This document shows positions 1 through 10,798 of a DNA stretch of 64,000 nt, one piece after another (the stretch's first letter is position 1; each line of letters begins with the position of its first letter). Position numbers and translations under genes: made by a program. The stretch spans positions 1,363,512-1,427,511 of the forward strand of contig NW_006767439.1 of the NCBI RefSeq assembly GCF_000264995.1, in the 5' to 3' direction. Below the pieces are notes generated by a model. That model was not told where the DNA came from. It was given only the letters and a program-made list of their open reading frames with translations, and did not search any database. Source of the DNA: Punctularia strigosozonata HHB-11173 SS5. Lineage: Eukaryota; Basidiomycota; Agaricomycetes; Corticiales; Punctulariaceae.

Positions 1-1273
1 CGGGAGTGTCGCTGAACGAGAATGGCGAACGAGTCTGCGAATTCGAATCACGTCTCGCCAAAATTTGCGCCCCCGCGCTTCGAGACTTGAGGATGCAGTG
101 TCTGATCTTTCCATCAATGTTCGATTCTCAGCTGCTCCGCTCTCCTAATATTCGCTTCCTATTCCTCGTAAACATCCCAATCATACGTCAACAACCCAGA
201 GCCTCCTCCTCCGACATCCTCGACATCCTCGACCACTTGCCGTGCTTGGAGACATTGCATCTTTCCAACTGTCTGATGCACGAACCCGGAGGAGTGGCAT
301 CCCGAGCAAAGCCAAATCTGCGCTCCCTACGCGAATTCGAAATATGGGGGAATTGCTGCGACTGCATGAACATACTCGGAAACGTCGTGCTTGCGCAGCA
401 CCTCAGGCGGTTTTCATTTAGCTGCGGCGCCTACCAGTGCCCCAGATGCGTTGAACTCGTACCGGAACTTTGGAAGGTCGCCGAAACAACCTGCGATGTG
501 CCACGAGAGTTGCTCCTCCAGGTGGATTGGTCGGACTGCTGTCAGGTCGTCGTTCGTGGTCGTGACCTCCCTCGGAAAGATCCGTATCTCCACCCCTCCG
601 CTTTGCAGTTTCAAGGTCAAGTCGACGACGACATATGGGCTATCTTTGGTCGGCTCCAGAACGTCATCCCTCCTGCTAGAGTCATAGCGATCGCATTCTT
701 GGGTGCTCGTCCTTGGTCACATCCGGATGTCGCCTTGAGAGACGCATTGGGACGTTGGAGCTCTGTATCAGATATCTCGGTCACTCACCGCGGGGCTACG
801 ATGGCCGTCCTGAAAGCACTGCGTACCGACGATGCATCCCAGCTCGACCGCTCCCGAATGATCCTCCCAGACCTGACATCGATGACTGTTAGCGACATCA
901 CCACGTGGGAGAACCTGCGATGGTCAAGTAGCGACATCAGGAAAAACCGGATTTGATAAAAGCCTCCTAAAACATACTAAAACGTGCTCATTTAGTGGCT
1001 TTAGAGGGTTTCGGTACCCAATAAGCAACTCTTTCGATACTCCGATTTTTCCTGATGGACATCTCGTGGTTTGAACTCTGTCGAAACGAGATAGTGCGGC
1101 GATGTAAGGTCAAAAGGGAGGACGGCGAGCCCAATTTTAAGACGCTCTGCTTCAAGAGGTGCGATGGGATTACGAATGAAGGGCTAGCTGTGTTGGCAAG
1201 GTCGGTTAAGGACCTTCAAGTGAAGGGAGGGGGAGGTTACTTTTCGGATTCAGACGACGACGAGTATATGTGA
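1..1273 (+). pseudogene. F-box/LRR-like protein, 5'-truncated by window edge and interrupted by a MITE
   Basis: The reading frame is open from the window edge to a stop at 954-956 and resumes at 1055-1273. It is collinear with the C-terminal half of the minus-strand protein at 1424-3526, sharing landmarks such as RPWSHP, a CxxCxN cluster and the terminal DDEYM/EDEYM. The N-terminal F-box half would lie left of the window. Between residues SSSD and ISWFEL sits an inverted-repeat insertion at 939-1057 that brings an in-frame stop. Removing it with one GACATC copy restores the frame exactly. The truncated product would lose its last 70 or so residues. It could still be expressed as a shortened protein. 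Family assignment rests on the paralogue. Confidence 0.75.
935..1063. mobile_element. Small inverted-repeat element (MITE-like, about 119-123 bp) inside the F-box gene
   Basis: The left end reads CATCAGGAAAAACCGGA (935-951). The right end (1041-1057) is its reverse complement with one mismatch. GACATC occurs on both sides (933-938 and 1058-1063), so the target duplication is either 6 bp (GACATC) or 2 bp (GA). The interior is AT-rich and has no ORF. Excision with one duplication copy rebuilds the codons found in the neighbouring paralogue, which is strong evidence for insertion rather than an intron; there is no GT..AG pair that would restore the frame. Confidence 0.8.
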
Positions 1274-1423
1274 AAGTACCCGCGTGCATATAGCTCATCG
1301 AGGAAAACGATAGGAATTTGCACGTATTACTGGCCCAAGATGTATGAGAAACAAGATGTACATTGGCGATGATGCGACGGATCTGCGGAAGTAATCAGAA
1401 ACGGTAATTGAACAAACAGATCT

Positions 1424-3526
1424 TCACATATATTCGTCTTCCGGGTCACAGACATACTCTCCCCCATGTGCGACATGCAAGCAGGGTACAATCTTCTCTA
1501 GCGCAGCCAGTGCTTCCTGCGAGATACCGGCACACCTCTGGATGCTGAGAAATCTGAACGTCGGCTCGCTATCCTCTCCCTTCGCGCGACGACGCCTCTC
1601 TACCTCGTCGTGGCAGATGTCGAGCCACGACCCATCAACACTTTGATGAGACGAATTCCAAACGTCGCATATGGTCAACGCACTTAGGCTCGGAAGAACC
1701 CAGTTCAACCGATCGAGTTCGGGCATGGATGATTCCGGGGCCCGGAAAGCTTGTAGCAATGAAATAGCTGCCCCGCGACAATGGACTGATATATTCCTTA
1801 TAGATGTCCAGCGGCGAAGAACATCTCTGAAGCTTGAGTGTGGATGCGACCAAGGGCGAACCCCCCATAACGTCAACTTCGTGATCCTTCCACTTGGTAG
1901 AACCGGCCCCAGATGACAGACCGTGTTCCATACGTCGTACTCCGTTTGGTCTTGCATCTCAATATAGAATGGATCGCGGATTTTGGTAACAAGAGCGTCG
2001 TGGCGGCAGCGGATTACGAGCTGGTACGAGTTCGCCCAGTCTATCTCCATTTCCAGTTCCCCCGGCAGATCGCAGCCATTTTCCGCAAGCTGCCACAGCT
2101 CGGCGGCAAGCTCGGGACATCTTGGGCACCGACTAGACGTGCAGCTCAGGGCGAGCCGTGTCAAGGGTTGTGCAAGCGTCAGGTTCCTAAAAATGTTGGT
2201 GCATCCGCAGCAACTATCCCGTATTTCGAGTTCGCGGAGGCACCACATATTCGGCTGCCTCCGTGATATCACTCCACCCATTTCGTGTTCCAGGCAGTGT
2301 GCGAGCTGCAAGACCTGTAAGGACGGTATGTGTTCCAAAGCGATCAGGATCTCGTGAAGAGTGGGCTTCGGGATCCGATGCACCGTATGGATGTGCTCGA
2401 TGGACAGATGGGATAGCGCGGAAGAGCGTATGAGCTTAGATTTCCATACCGTGGGCGACGCGAGGCAGCGCAGTTTCAAGTTGCTAAGGGCTGGAGCGTG
2501 AATGTTCGATAGGCGCGTTTCAATTCTGACGAGTTCGTCGCGACTATGGAGTGCCAGCCCCCCTGCTGTATCTACGACCAGCCGTTGTAGGAGGGGGGCA
2601 TATCCTTGGAACATGTCCAGGATGACATCCATGCTGATGTGGGAGTGTCCCATGAGGTAGATACCGAGCTCGACGATCCGAGCACGATCTTTGGCGATAA
2701 TCGCGGACAGCGTTCTGAGTGACTCGTCCCCAAAGAGGTCGAACCCGTAGTGAAAGATACGTAGGGGTTCTTCTGGAAAGATTTCTGAGATGTGAAATGC
2801 GAGCGTCGGGAATGCCCAGACTTCCAAACTGGTCCAGAGGGTGGAGGTGTTCAAGGCCACTTGCCGCCAGATGCCGCAAACCTGCGCCAGCGCGGACGGC
2901 CAGTGAAACTGGGGACGGTGATCGGCTCCTTGCCACGAAACAATGGAGGACGATGTGGGAGAGTCGTGGGACAGGATGAAGATGGCCTGAAGCAGCTCAA
3001 ATGGGAGACGGCTGACTGGCCTTGATGCGTTGTGTTCAATACGAACAGAGAACATATCTTGGCGACTCTGATGAAGGGGCGTCAGAAGCTCGTGTAAGTG
3101 TTTCATGCAATCGGATGTTCGCTTCTTGACAGGTGATAGGTCCGCGCCCATGACCAGAGGGCACGAGCATGATCTGCAGTGGTCAGGAGATGCAACGACA
3201 TCCACCAGGGCGATAAACTCGCTGCCGACTTGCTCTATCTGAGCCTGAAGGCCTTCAACATAGCAAGCACGCTCTTCTGTGAGTGCCGCGAGAAAGGTGT
3301 CGAAATCCCCTGGAGGGCAAGAACAAGAAAAGCAATGAGGATGGCTGTGGACGATTGAGTGTTTATCCTTGAGCGCTGCACCTGAGTGAACATACAACTT
3401 ACATTGTAAACATATCCCAATCCTCACTGTGCATCGTTGGCAAGCAAAAGACGCCAAATGTCGTAGGTCAACGCGATGAAGAAAGGACCAGCGCCCATCG
3501 TCGTCGGGCGCATCAGCGAGTCCCAT
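1424..3526 (-). CDS. F-box protein with C-terminal leucine-rich region
   Basis: A long open frame of 700 codons. The N-terminus (about residues 25-75) is Cys/His-rich. An F-box-like segment begins near residue 170 (SRLPFELLQAIFILSHDSP) and ends with a VCGIWRQVALNTSTLW stretch, the usual pattern of mushroom F-box proteins. The rest is leucine-rich. Such proteins act as substrate adaptors of SCF ubiquitin ligases; the target is unknown. A possible 93-nt in-frame intron lies at 3310-3402 (GTAAGT...CTCCAG), giving 669 residues if spliced and removing part of the Cys/His cluster. The gene is the tail-to-tail paralogue of 1-1273 and is divergently arranged with the GH20 gene. Confidence 0.8.
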   Translation of the reverse strand: MGLADAPDDDGRWSFLHRVDLRHLASFACQRCTVRIGICLQCKLYVHSGAALKDKHSIVHSHPHCFSCSCPPGDFDTFLAALTEERACYVEGLQAQIEQVGSEFIALVDVVASPDHCRSCSCPLVMGADLSPVKKRTSDCMKHLHELLTPLHQSRQDMFSVRIEHNASRPVSRLPFELLQAIFILSHDSPTSSSIVSWQGADHRPQFHWPSALAQVCGIWRQVALNTSTLWTSLEVWAFPTLAFHISEIFPEEPLRIFHYGFDLFGDESLRTLSAIIAKDRARIVELGIYLMGHSHISMDVILDMFQGYAPLLQRLVVDTAGGLALHSRDELVRIETRLSNIHAPALSNLKLRCLASPTVWKSKLIRSSALSHLSIEHIHTVHRIPKPTLHEILIALEHIPSLQVLQLAHCLEHEMGGVISRRQPNMWCLRELEIRDSCCGCTNIFRNLTLAQPLTRLALSCTSSRCPRCPELAAELWQLAENGCDLPGELEMEIDWANSYQLVIRCRHDALVTKIRDPFYIEMQDQTEYDVWNTVCHLGPVLPSGRITKLTLWGVRPWSHPHSSFRDVLRRWTSIRNISVHCRGAAISLLQAFRAPESSMPELDRLNWVLPSLSALTICDVWNSSHQSVDGSWLDICHDEVERRRRAKGEDSEPTFRFLSIQRCAGISQEALAALEKIVPCLHVAHGGEYVCDPEDEYM

Positions 3527-3856
3527 CGTCGAGAGCGTTTCCCACGTCCTTGATCGAGGTTATCAAAACAAGTACAAACTCGGACTTAACCTCTTCCATC
3601 ATCCCATGCTGCATGCAGTCCGAAGCGTCGAAGATGCGCACTGAGTCAAGAAGCCACACCATACGCTCGCATGACCTCGGTCTTATCAGGGAGTCTCAAC
3701 TGTTCAGCTACGCGAACATCCCTTATCGCAAGCATGATCTAGGATAATGGGTCATTGCCATGGATTCAACTTGCTATCCGACTCTGATACTCGATACTCC
3801 TCAGATTTACGCAGGACGAGAAAAACCGCCAACTCGGTGCACTGGTGCGAGAGAAT
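3527..3856. promoter_or_regulatory. Divergent intergenic region, F-box gene / GH20 gene
   Basis: These 330 bp lie between two divergent start codons and should hold both promoters. I see no clear TATA box or other named site. Confidence 0.4.
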
Positions 3857-5995
3857 ATGGAAAGAAGATACCTCTTCATCTCTCTGGTCCTTCAGGTTCT
3901 TGGTTCAGTAGTGGCCCAGATACCGTCCGTGATGAACTATACGAAAGACTCGCCATCTGCGTTCTTCCGGATCACACCCCATACAAGAGTAGTTGTGGAT
4001 GGGAAACGGTCTAATTCGGGAACTCCAACTCTGGAGGACTTCGCTCGGACGTTCCTAAACGATTTGGCGGACGTTGTCGGTTTTCGCTTGCCATACGCTG
4101 TCCTCGATCGAGACGCGGCCAACTCAAGCCAGCCATCCATTCTTCTTACCATCGATACTAGCATCAACCTCACCTACAATAACGGCCGTTCCAGCTCCGA
4201 AGGGTACCAACTCAACGTGAACTCGAATGAAGTCATTATATGCGGCTCCGGAGCAATCGGCACTTGGTGGGGCTCTAGAACCTTCCTTCAAATGATATCT
4301 GTGAAGACCCTTGAAGGCGGCCAACTCTCCCATCTTGTTTCCGTTGGGAGCGGCCTCGACGTCCCCGGCTGGGAGGTGCGGGGCTTCATGCTCGACGCTG
4401 GCCGTCACTGGTTTGAAACCTCCTTCCTGAGTAAGCCTTTCCATCAGCAATGAGCACATCGTTGAGTCTAACCCTTCCCTCACACTGTCCCAGCCGACCT
4501 TTGCATCTACGCCTCATTCTTCAAGATCAACGAGTTCCACATCCACGCCTCTGACAACCTCTGGAACCCGGCGTTTCTGTACAGCCCCGGGGACGCTTGG
4601 AAGGAGGTGTACGCCGGATTCCGCTTCCAACCCGAAAATGGATCACCAGTCTCTGGGATCGTACCGAGCTCGAAACGCAACGAAACCTGGACGCGCGAAG
4701 AGTTTACGGCAGTGCAAACCACCTGTGCTGAACATGGCGTCACTATCATTCCCGAGATCGATACCCCGGGGCACTCGCTGGTCATCACGCAGTGGAAGCC
4801 GGACCTGATGATTCAGGGTACCCCGGACAATTTGAATCTCTCCTACCCTGATACGATTCCGACCATCAAATCCCTCTGGGATGAGTTTCTGCCCTGGTTC
4901 TCTGCCAGCGAAGTCTCGATCGGCGCCGACGAGTACGACGCGTCCCTCGCTGACGACTACATCAACTTCGTCGACGACATGTCCTCCTACATCCATGCAC
5001 AGAGCGGCAAGCGCATTCGCGTCTGGGGCACGAACGAGCCCAGCAAGATCGGTCTGTCGGTCTCCACGAACATCACGATCCAGCACTGGGATTTCCCGGG
5101 TGACGACATCCCGGTCGCGCTCATGGACCGAGGGTACGACGTGATCAACTCCGAGCAGACGTTCCTCTACCTCGATGGGAAGACGTCGGACGGCGGCCAG
5201 TTCCCGCAGGAGCTGAACCAGACGTTGATGTGGACGGGTGCGCCTGGCGGTGGCGGCTGGGCGCCGAACGTGTTCTCCGCCACGAACGCAGGCAACAATA
5301 CCACGCCGGGCAACCCACGTCTTCGGGGCGCGATCATGGCGCTCTGGAACGACTGGGGCAACAACGCGACGACGCAGCTGGAGATATACTACCAACTCGC
5401 TAGGAGCTTGGCCGTTTTTGGGGAGAAGACGTGGGCAGGTTCAGGCATTCGAAGCACGGAGCTGACTCAGGACGAGTTCGACAGCATCTATCCGATCCTC
5501 AATTCAGTGGCCCCCGGGCAGAACCTGAACCGCGTCGTGGTCCCGAAGCACGGCAACGTCGTCTATTCGTATAATCTATACCAACCACACGAATCCCTCT
5601 CCGAGCTGCCTCTGAACACGTCGGTGGCGTCCGTGGGGCCGCCGTACAACCTCACCTTCCGCGTGAAGCCCACGTCACAGGACGGCATCCTGTTCTCTGG
5701 AATAGACTCACTCCTCCGAGTTGGCAACCTCACGTTCGAGGCGCTCGGGCAACGTTACAGCCTCCGCTATACGCTGCCTCTCCACAAGTGGACAACCGTG
5801 ACGATACGTGCTACGAGGGAGTACACCTACGCGGTGATCGACGGAAACGAGGATGGAAAGCTGTGGTGGACGACGCTGATGGACATATGGGGGGAGTACT
5901 TGGCAGTGGGGAACATGTCGTTTGCTGCTCCTGCGCAGATCATCGGGCCTAGTTTCCAAGGAACAATCGATCTTGTGGACTTGACGCTGGGATGA
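3857..5995 (+). CDS. Secreted glycoside hydrolase family 20 beta-N-acetylhexosaminidase
   Basis: Exons 3857-4430 and 4494-5995, phase-1 intron, 691 residues. The start ATG at 3857 gives a signal peptide (MERRYLFISLVLQVLGSVVA). The upstream in-frame codon at 3845 is GTG, so the ATG is preferred. The N-terminal GH20b-like domain is followed by the catalytic barrel: EVRGFMLDAGRHW, NEFHIHASDN, PEIDTPGHS, and the catalytic Asp-Glu pair D337-E338 in IGADEYD. The last 180 residues look like a LamG/ConA-type beta-sandwich. Many NxS/T sites fit secretion. GH20 enzymes remove terminal GlcNAc from chitin fragments or glycans. Whether this one prefers chitobiose or other substrates cannot be seen. Confidence 0.92.
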
Positions 5996-6130
5996 TACAT
6001 AGAATACATGCCACGGAGGCTTCCTGTTGGTCTTCCTCGGGCAACTGAGCGTCATACAATTGTGGTACTACACAGCCTATACAAGCGCCCGGCGTGCCAG
6101 ATCCTTCTGTTGGTCTTGCTAATGTTCTGT

Positions 6131-7426
6131 CTACGCCGCGGCCAATACCTCCTTGATCCGATACTCCCAGTATCTGTGAAGGCATGCAGATCAGCAAGTT
6201 TGTGGTATAGAACATATCGTGAAAGGACTGACTTCTTGCGAATCGTGTCGTATTCGTCGCCCAAGGATTTGTAATGCTGTATTTACGATCAGTCAGGGTG
6301 GTTCAAAACGGAAAACAACGAAACAGTTTATCTCACAGCAGCAGCACGCTTCACGTTGTCCTCCCCACCCTCTTGTTCCAGCGTATCGGCCAAAAACTCG
6401 ATGGCAGCCGGGCAAGGTAGTTGCGCCCCAGCCTGCGGTCTGGGATCATCCAGATCAATAACTTCGTCGTAGTCGGCTGAAGAACGTGCGACGGTGTACG
6501 GCTCGACGAAGATCCGCACGCAATCATATGAGGTGTTCGTGTGGTCGAGGACGCCGCGAAGGTAGTTCCATGCGGACGCGTTGTTCGGGGCGAGTCCGAT
6601 CGCGTCTTTGACGTATCTGATTTCCAGAGTCAAGATAAGTTACGTGATGAAGTTGAGGTACACGCACCGGAGTTCGCGCTGTAGAACTGCCTCTCTGTCT
6701 TCGTCGCCCGTTCGCGCGCCAGACTGAAACACGAGGAAGAACCGATGGTGCCAGGCGGAGTTGTTCCGGATATCGTCCCTCAACATTCCTTCCACCCATT
6801 CCATCTCCCCCGCCCATAACGCGTCCTCGTTGAAGTGTGCGAGGAGCCACTGGCGATACGACCACGTGTGATAGTTCTTCGCATCATCGTCGAGGCAGCG
6901 CGCGATGAACCCAAGCTCCGACTTAGCGTTATCGACTGATGACGTCGGGGAGGACGAGCGAAGTGCGGTGAGGAGAAGTCGACGATGGTGCCAAACTTGA
7001 TACGTCTTCGGGAATCGGAGCGCGATCTCGTCCATGAGCTTCAGCTCATCGTCGAGAGGTGATTTGAGCGAGATCAGCGTCTTGTACCGGTACTGCCTGG
7101 CATATCAATTGAGTTGATCTGAGACAAAATTAGCTGCAGGAATGCGCACCATGCCGAGTAGTGTGCGGGATTGAGGTTGATGATGTGCTCCGTCAGTTCG
7201 AGCACACGAGGGCTCATCTGGCCAGCTCGTACGATTCCGCGAAAGTAGTCCGTCGCGTCTCTGTCTAGTCCGCGTATCAGCATCTGCTTCGGCAGCTCCT
7301 CCCTTCAGATTGGCACGTACATTCATCGGCGTAGAAGATCGGCGCAAGGGGTGTTACATCTTCATACTGCGCAATGGGTGTCACGTCGGACCACTCCTCT
7401 CTTTCGGAGTACAGCTCTCTCGACAT
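6131..7426 (-). CDS. RAM2: Protein farnesyltransferase / geranylgeranyltransferase I alpha subunit
   Basis: Six exons: 7321-7426, 7150-7264, 6668-7096, 6337-6616, 6233-6276 and 6131-6173. All junctions are GT-AG with matching phase and the product is 338 residues, close to the family norm. Splicing rebuilds the conserved entry EYRDATDYFRGIV and the protein-prenyltransferase alpha repeats NPAHYSAWQYRY, PKTYQVWHHRRLLL, AKNYHTWSYRQWLL, RNNSAWHHRFF and NNASAWNYLRGVL. The C-terminus becomes EYDTIRKKYWEYRIKEVLAAA. The alpha subunit pairs with the Ram1 or Cdc43 beta subunit to prenylate CaaX proteins such as Ras and mating pheromones. The last two exons are only 44 and 43 nt, easily missed by automatic annotation. 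Confidence 0.95.
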
Positions 7427-8601
7427 ATTGTCCAGAGAAATAGTCGTTCGAGATCAACAGATCCAGGCCTGAATCCGGATCGAGGTGAAGAGGAAGCTGG
7501 AGCCTGCGGTGAGACAGGACAATAGCCTCTGAACAGGCCTACGGCTGTACCGGCGCTCGTTCGGCATGTTCGGCTGTCTTCAAGCTTTAGGTGGGCCCGA
7601 GCCAGCATCCTACCTCCTACCGTGCGTCACGAGCCAATCCCGATACTCCGTTTCATGGCCTTTCAACTGCGCATGATACAAGGCGATCGTTTTGAGATCG
7701 TATACACCGCCTCGTCTTCAATCTATCTCGCATATCTACATGCAATCGCACACATAGGCTAACTGTTCATCGCTGGAGAAGAATCGGACGTCACTTCGCC
7801 TCCTTCGATATCCATCTGCATCGACCAACTCGGGCCGTAAATGCACTGCCCCATGTGGCCTGGCGCGAATCTCGTCCAATTGTGCACTCATCAATCACGT
7901 CCCCGCACCTTTGCTACAGAGGACTGTTATAGACGAACAGGCCGCTATCGAGCTTCCCAGACAAGGGCAGTTGCCCAATGAGCCTCGCCGAAGTACCCGG
8001 CACTGGGCAGATATAGTTACTCGCGCCAAGGAAGGGAGACGACTTGAGCGGCGAAGGGTGTCTCGCTCATCTTCTTATCGCAAATCCGCGCACAAGCCAA
8101 CCACACGAATCGGCTTCTTGAGCTCAGATTAAAGGTGCCTTGAGCTGGATTGACTGGTATCGAGGATCATATATAATAATTGACTCCGCGAGCGTCGTTC
8201 TTGTCTCCAGCAGAACCTTCATTGCAGAGCGGGCGCACACCTCTGGGCTATGCCTCCATTCATTACGCAAACACATCCAGAACTTCAATCCGATTTCCTC
8301 GATCATTATGCTGTCAGAAGTCTCCACGCATATACAATTCATCGCGATTCTGACAGGACGAGCTACGCGACTGCACCAATGTATCAGGAAACAAAGCGCG
8401 CCTAGCGGCACGCAGACATCGATTTCGGGCCACGTAATGCCTGATATGGTTCGATTTCTGTCAAGAAGGTAAGGATCAATCGTGCTCCCAGCTCCAATCG
8501 CTTTTGACGTCCGGGATGGGAAGAGACGCGTACTAATACTAGACGGAACAGCGCAACATGGATGTCCCGCATCTCTCCACCCTCGGATGTACCAGGTAGT
8601 C
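7427..8601. other. Intergenic, divergent promoters of RAM2 and secreted gene A
   Basis: 1.2 kb between divergent starts. Open frames here (for example 7911-8132 +) have no recognisable product and no plausible exon partners. I see no repeats. Confidence 0.5.
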
Positions 8602-9519
8602 ATGAAGTTCGCCACGGTCCTCCTCGCGCTCGCGCTCAGCTTTGGCCATGCCGCTGCCGTCGACGCGGGCGAACTGCGTACGTACCATTGCTCCATCCCC
8701 CCTCCCTGCTTCTGACTCAGTACTTTGTCTCGTGCAGCCACCAAGCGCCAAGCTTCGCCTTCCACCTACTTCACCGCCATCCGCGCGCTCAACCTCGACC
8801 TCAACAACGCCCTGCTTGGCTACGTTGGTGCGGTGCTCAACCAGTACGGCCAGTACGGGATCACATGGGAGGCCATCGACGCGCTGCATGTTACTCTCCC
8901 GTCTAATGCCACGTCCGTGCCGTTCGACATTGCTATGACGGTGCGTGGTTACCACTACCCTCAACTTCCTCCTCAATCTCAAAATACGGTGCGTTTGCTT
9001 AGGGCGCCTTCCCGACCCTCGGCGGCGCCGTCGGTCAATCCTCCGCCTCCAACGACCTCAACACCGGCTCCTACAACTATGCTTACTTGGCCGGAATTGG
9101 CGCCGTTCCCGCAGGGTCCGCTGTTGTCGATCAGCGCAGCTCTATCAACGCCACGGAAGGGCTCCTATCCTCAATCGAGAGCGCGTTGTGGACCGTCGAC
9201 GCCAGCACCGGCAATCTCACCGCGCATTGGGTCAATAGCAACGGCGGTGCGTCCTTCTGTGCCTTCGCACAACTTCCAGCATTGTCGTTCTTTCGGCTGA
9301 TGTAAACGCACCTCTCAAAGCGACACCCGTGACGCAGATCGTCTACTATCGCCGCGACAACGTCCTCTGCTTCACTGGAGATCCCGCAACCTTTGGAAGC
9401 GTATTTGGAGACTCTCCGCGTGTTGTAAGTGCACCGCATACTACAACTGTGCCATTATCACTCAACTTGTTGTCACGCATCAGCTGTTACAAGCTGTCCA
9501 GATCCCGACTGTCGTCTGA
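8602..9519 (+). CDS. Small secreted protein family member A (no NAERLARG propeptide)
   Basis: Exons 8602-8677, 8738-8940, 9003-9246, 9321-9424 and 9484-9519; 220 residues; intron phases 1, 0, 1, 0. A signal peptide (MKFATVLLALALSFGHAAA) is followed almost at once by TKRQ, a Lys-Arg site for a Kex2-type protease. The mature part shows the family landmarks: LGYVG, QYGITWEAIDAL, GAFPTLGG, TGSYNYAYL, ESALWTVD, AHWVNSNGG, and a tail ending QAVQIPTVV. It lacks the NAERLARGLPLKKPRR segment found in the other six members. Function unknown. It stands head-to-tail with gene B. Confidence 0.85.
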
Positions 9520-10798
9520 GTATCGTCGGGAGATTGGACTGGTAGTAGACATGTAATTCCCTCGCTCCTAAACGCCATTCTTTTGCATGCCACCCAGATC
9601 GTCTATCGTACATGTAGTAGGCAATCTTCGAGATAATACCCTTGGACGTAGTGTGGCTGTACGGGCGTTGATTGCACGCAACAATCGCACCGGATCCGGA
9701 GCAGCCTCAGTCTGGTTGGCTCTGACTACGACACGGTCCACTGCGCAATCTGCTTCAGTCGCTTATACGTAGCGCTGTTGCGAACAAGTCGAACTGAGCC
9801 GAACTTCTAGTCGGGAAAAAGAACATCAATTCAATTCAGTGGCACTGTAGGCACGCGCCGACGAACGGGTCGAATTGAGGAAAAACCGGGAATGGTATGC
9901 TCGACATCTTTCGATATCTGCATACATCCTTATTCAGTACCATATCAGCTTACTTCGGTGATGGATCGTCGTAGGACTGTACTGGTTCGATCTGTACTAC
10001 GGGAAGCTCGACGACGAATTTTCATCTCGTTTCACGATGGCGACTGCGGATGCTGCTCTCCCAAACGATGTACCGTCTTGAATCACGGCCGAAAAATATG
10101 CTTTGCGATACTCATCTCCAAGCGGTATTCATAAAGCTGCTGTAATCCTGGATAGGAGGAATATCGGTACCAAACTTGCCTCCTGTGCGTCTTCGAGCTC
10201 CTCGGTACGCCTCGTTGTACTTCACGATGACAGCATTGATTGATCAGCGGTACAAGCCTACGGTTACTCTACTCATTCAGTTGCGCTCTATTCCCGGAAC
10301 CTGAAATAACACTGGTCTCCCCAACGAAGATGCACGAGAGCAGAATGTCCTCGTTGCGAGCAAGAAGACGATCGGACATGGTCACACGTCAATGCCCGTG
10401 TGTTTCCTGCTCTTGCCGATTCACGTCTGGAGATTGCGCATCTAAAGCCGGAGGCGCGCTGGCGGCGGGTAGCGGGCGCCCACCTCTAGGTTGCGGTGCT
10501 GTTATTGCGAACGTTCGTTTCAAGGAGAGGCCTGAATTGCATACGCACGTACGCAATCATCTGGTCTAGAATGCGAAGCGAAGATGCGAGCATGTATGGC
10601 ACCAAAGGAAACCTGTTCGCAGTTTTCCGAAGACGCAATCCCCCATTCTCTGGCGATGCACTATCCAGACGGAGACGAGTCCGTCAGTGCAAGGACGGCC
10701 ATCCCCGTTCTTCGCCAGTGGAGGAAAAGTACTAATACCGGACCGTTCATGAGGCTCAGAGACGTCGTGCCCCAACGAAACGCACACACTCGGTCGCA
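9520..10798. other. Intergenic between secreted genes A and B
   Basis: 1.28 kb including the 3' region of A and the promoter of B. No convincing ORF, repeat or RNA gene seen. Confidence 0.5.

Noticed and set aside
3310-3402. B-box-like zinc finger in the first F-box protein
   Set aside because: Half of the Cys/His cluster lies in a segment that looks like a 93-nt intron, and the spacing does not fit a B-box.
7911-8765. Frames on both strands between RAM2 and gene A
   Set aside because: They overlap on opposite strands, lack splice partners and have no recognisable product.
9868-9884. AGGAAAAACCGG matching the end of the F-box MITE
   Set aside because: Only 12 bases match, and no inverted partner or duplication was found nearby. 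Probably chance.
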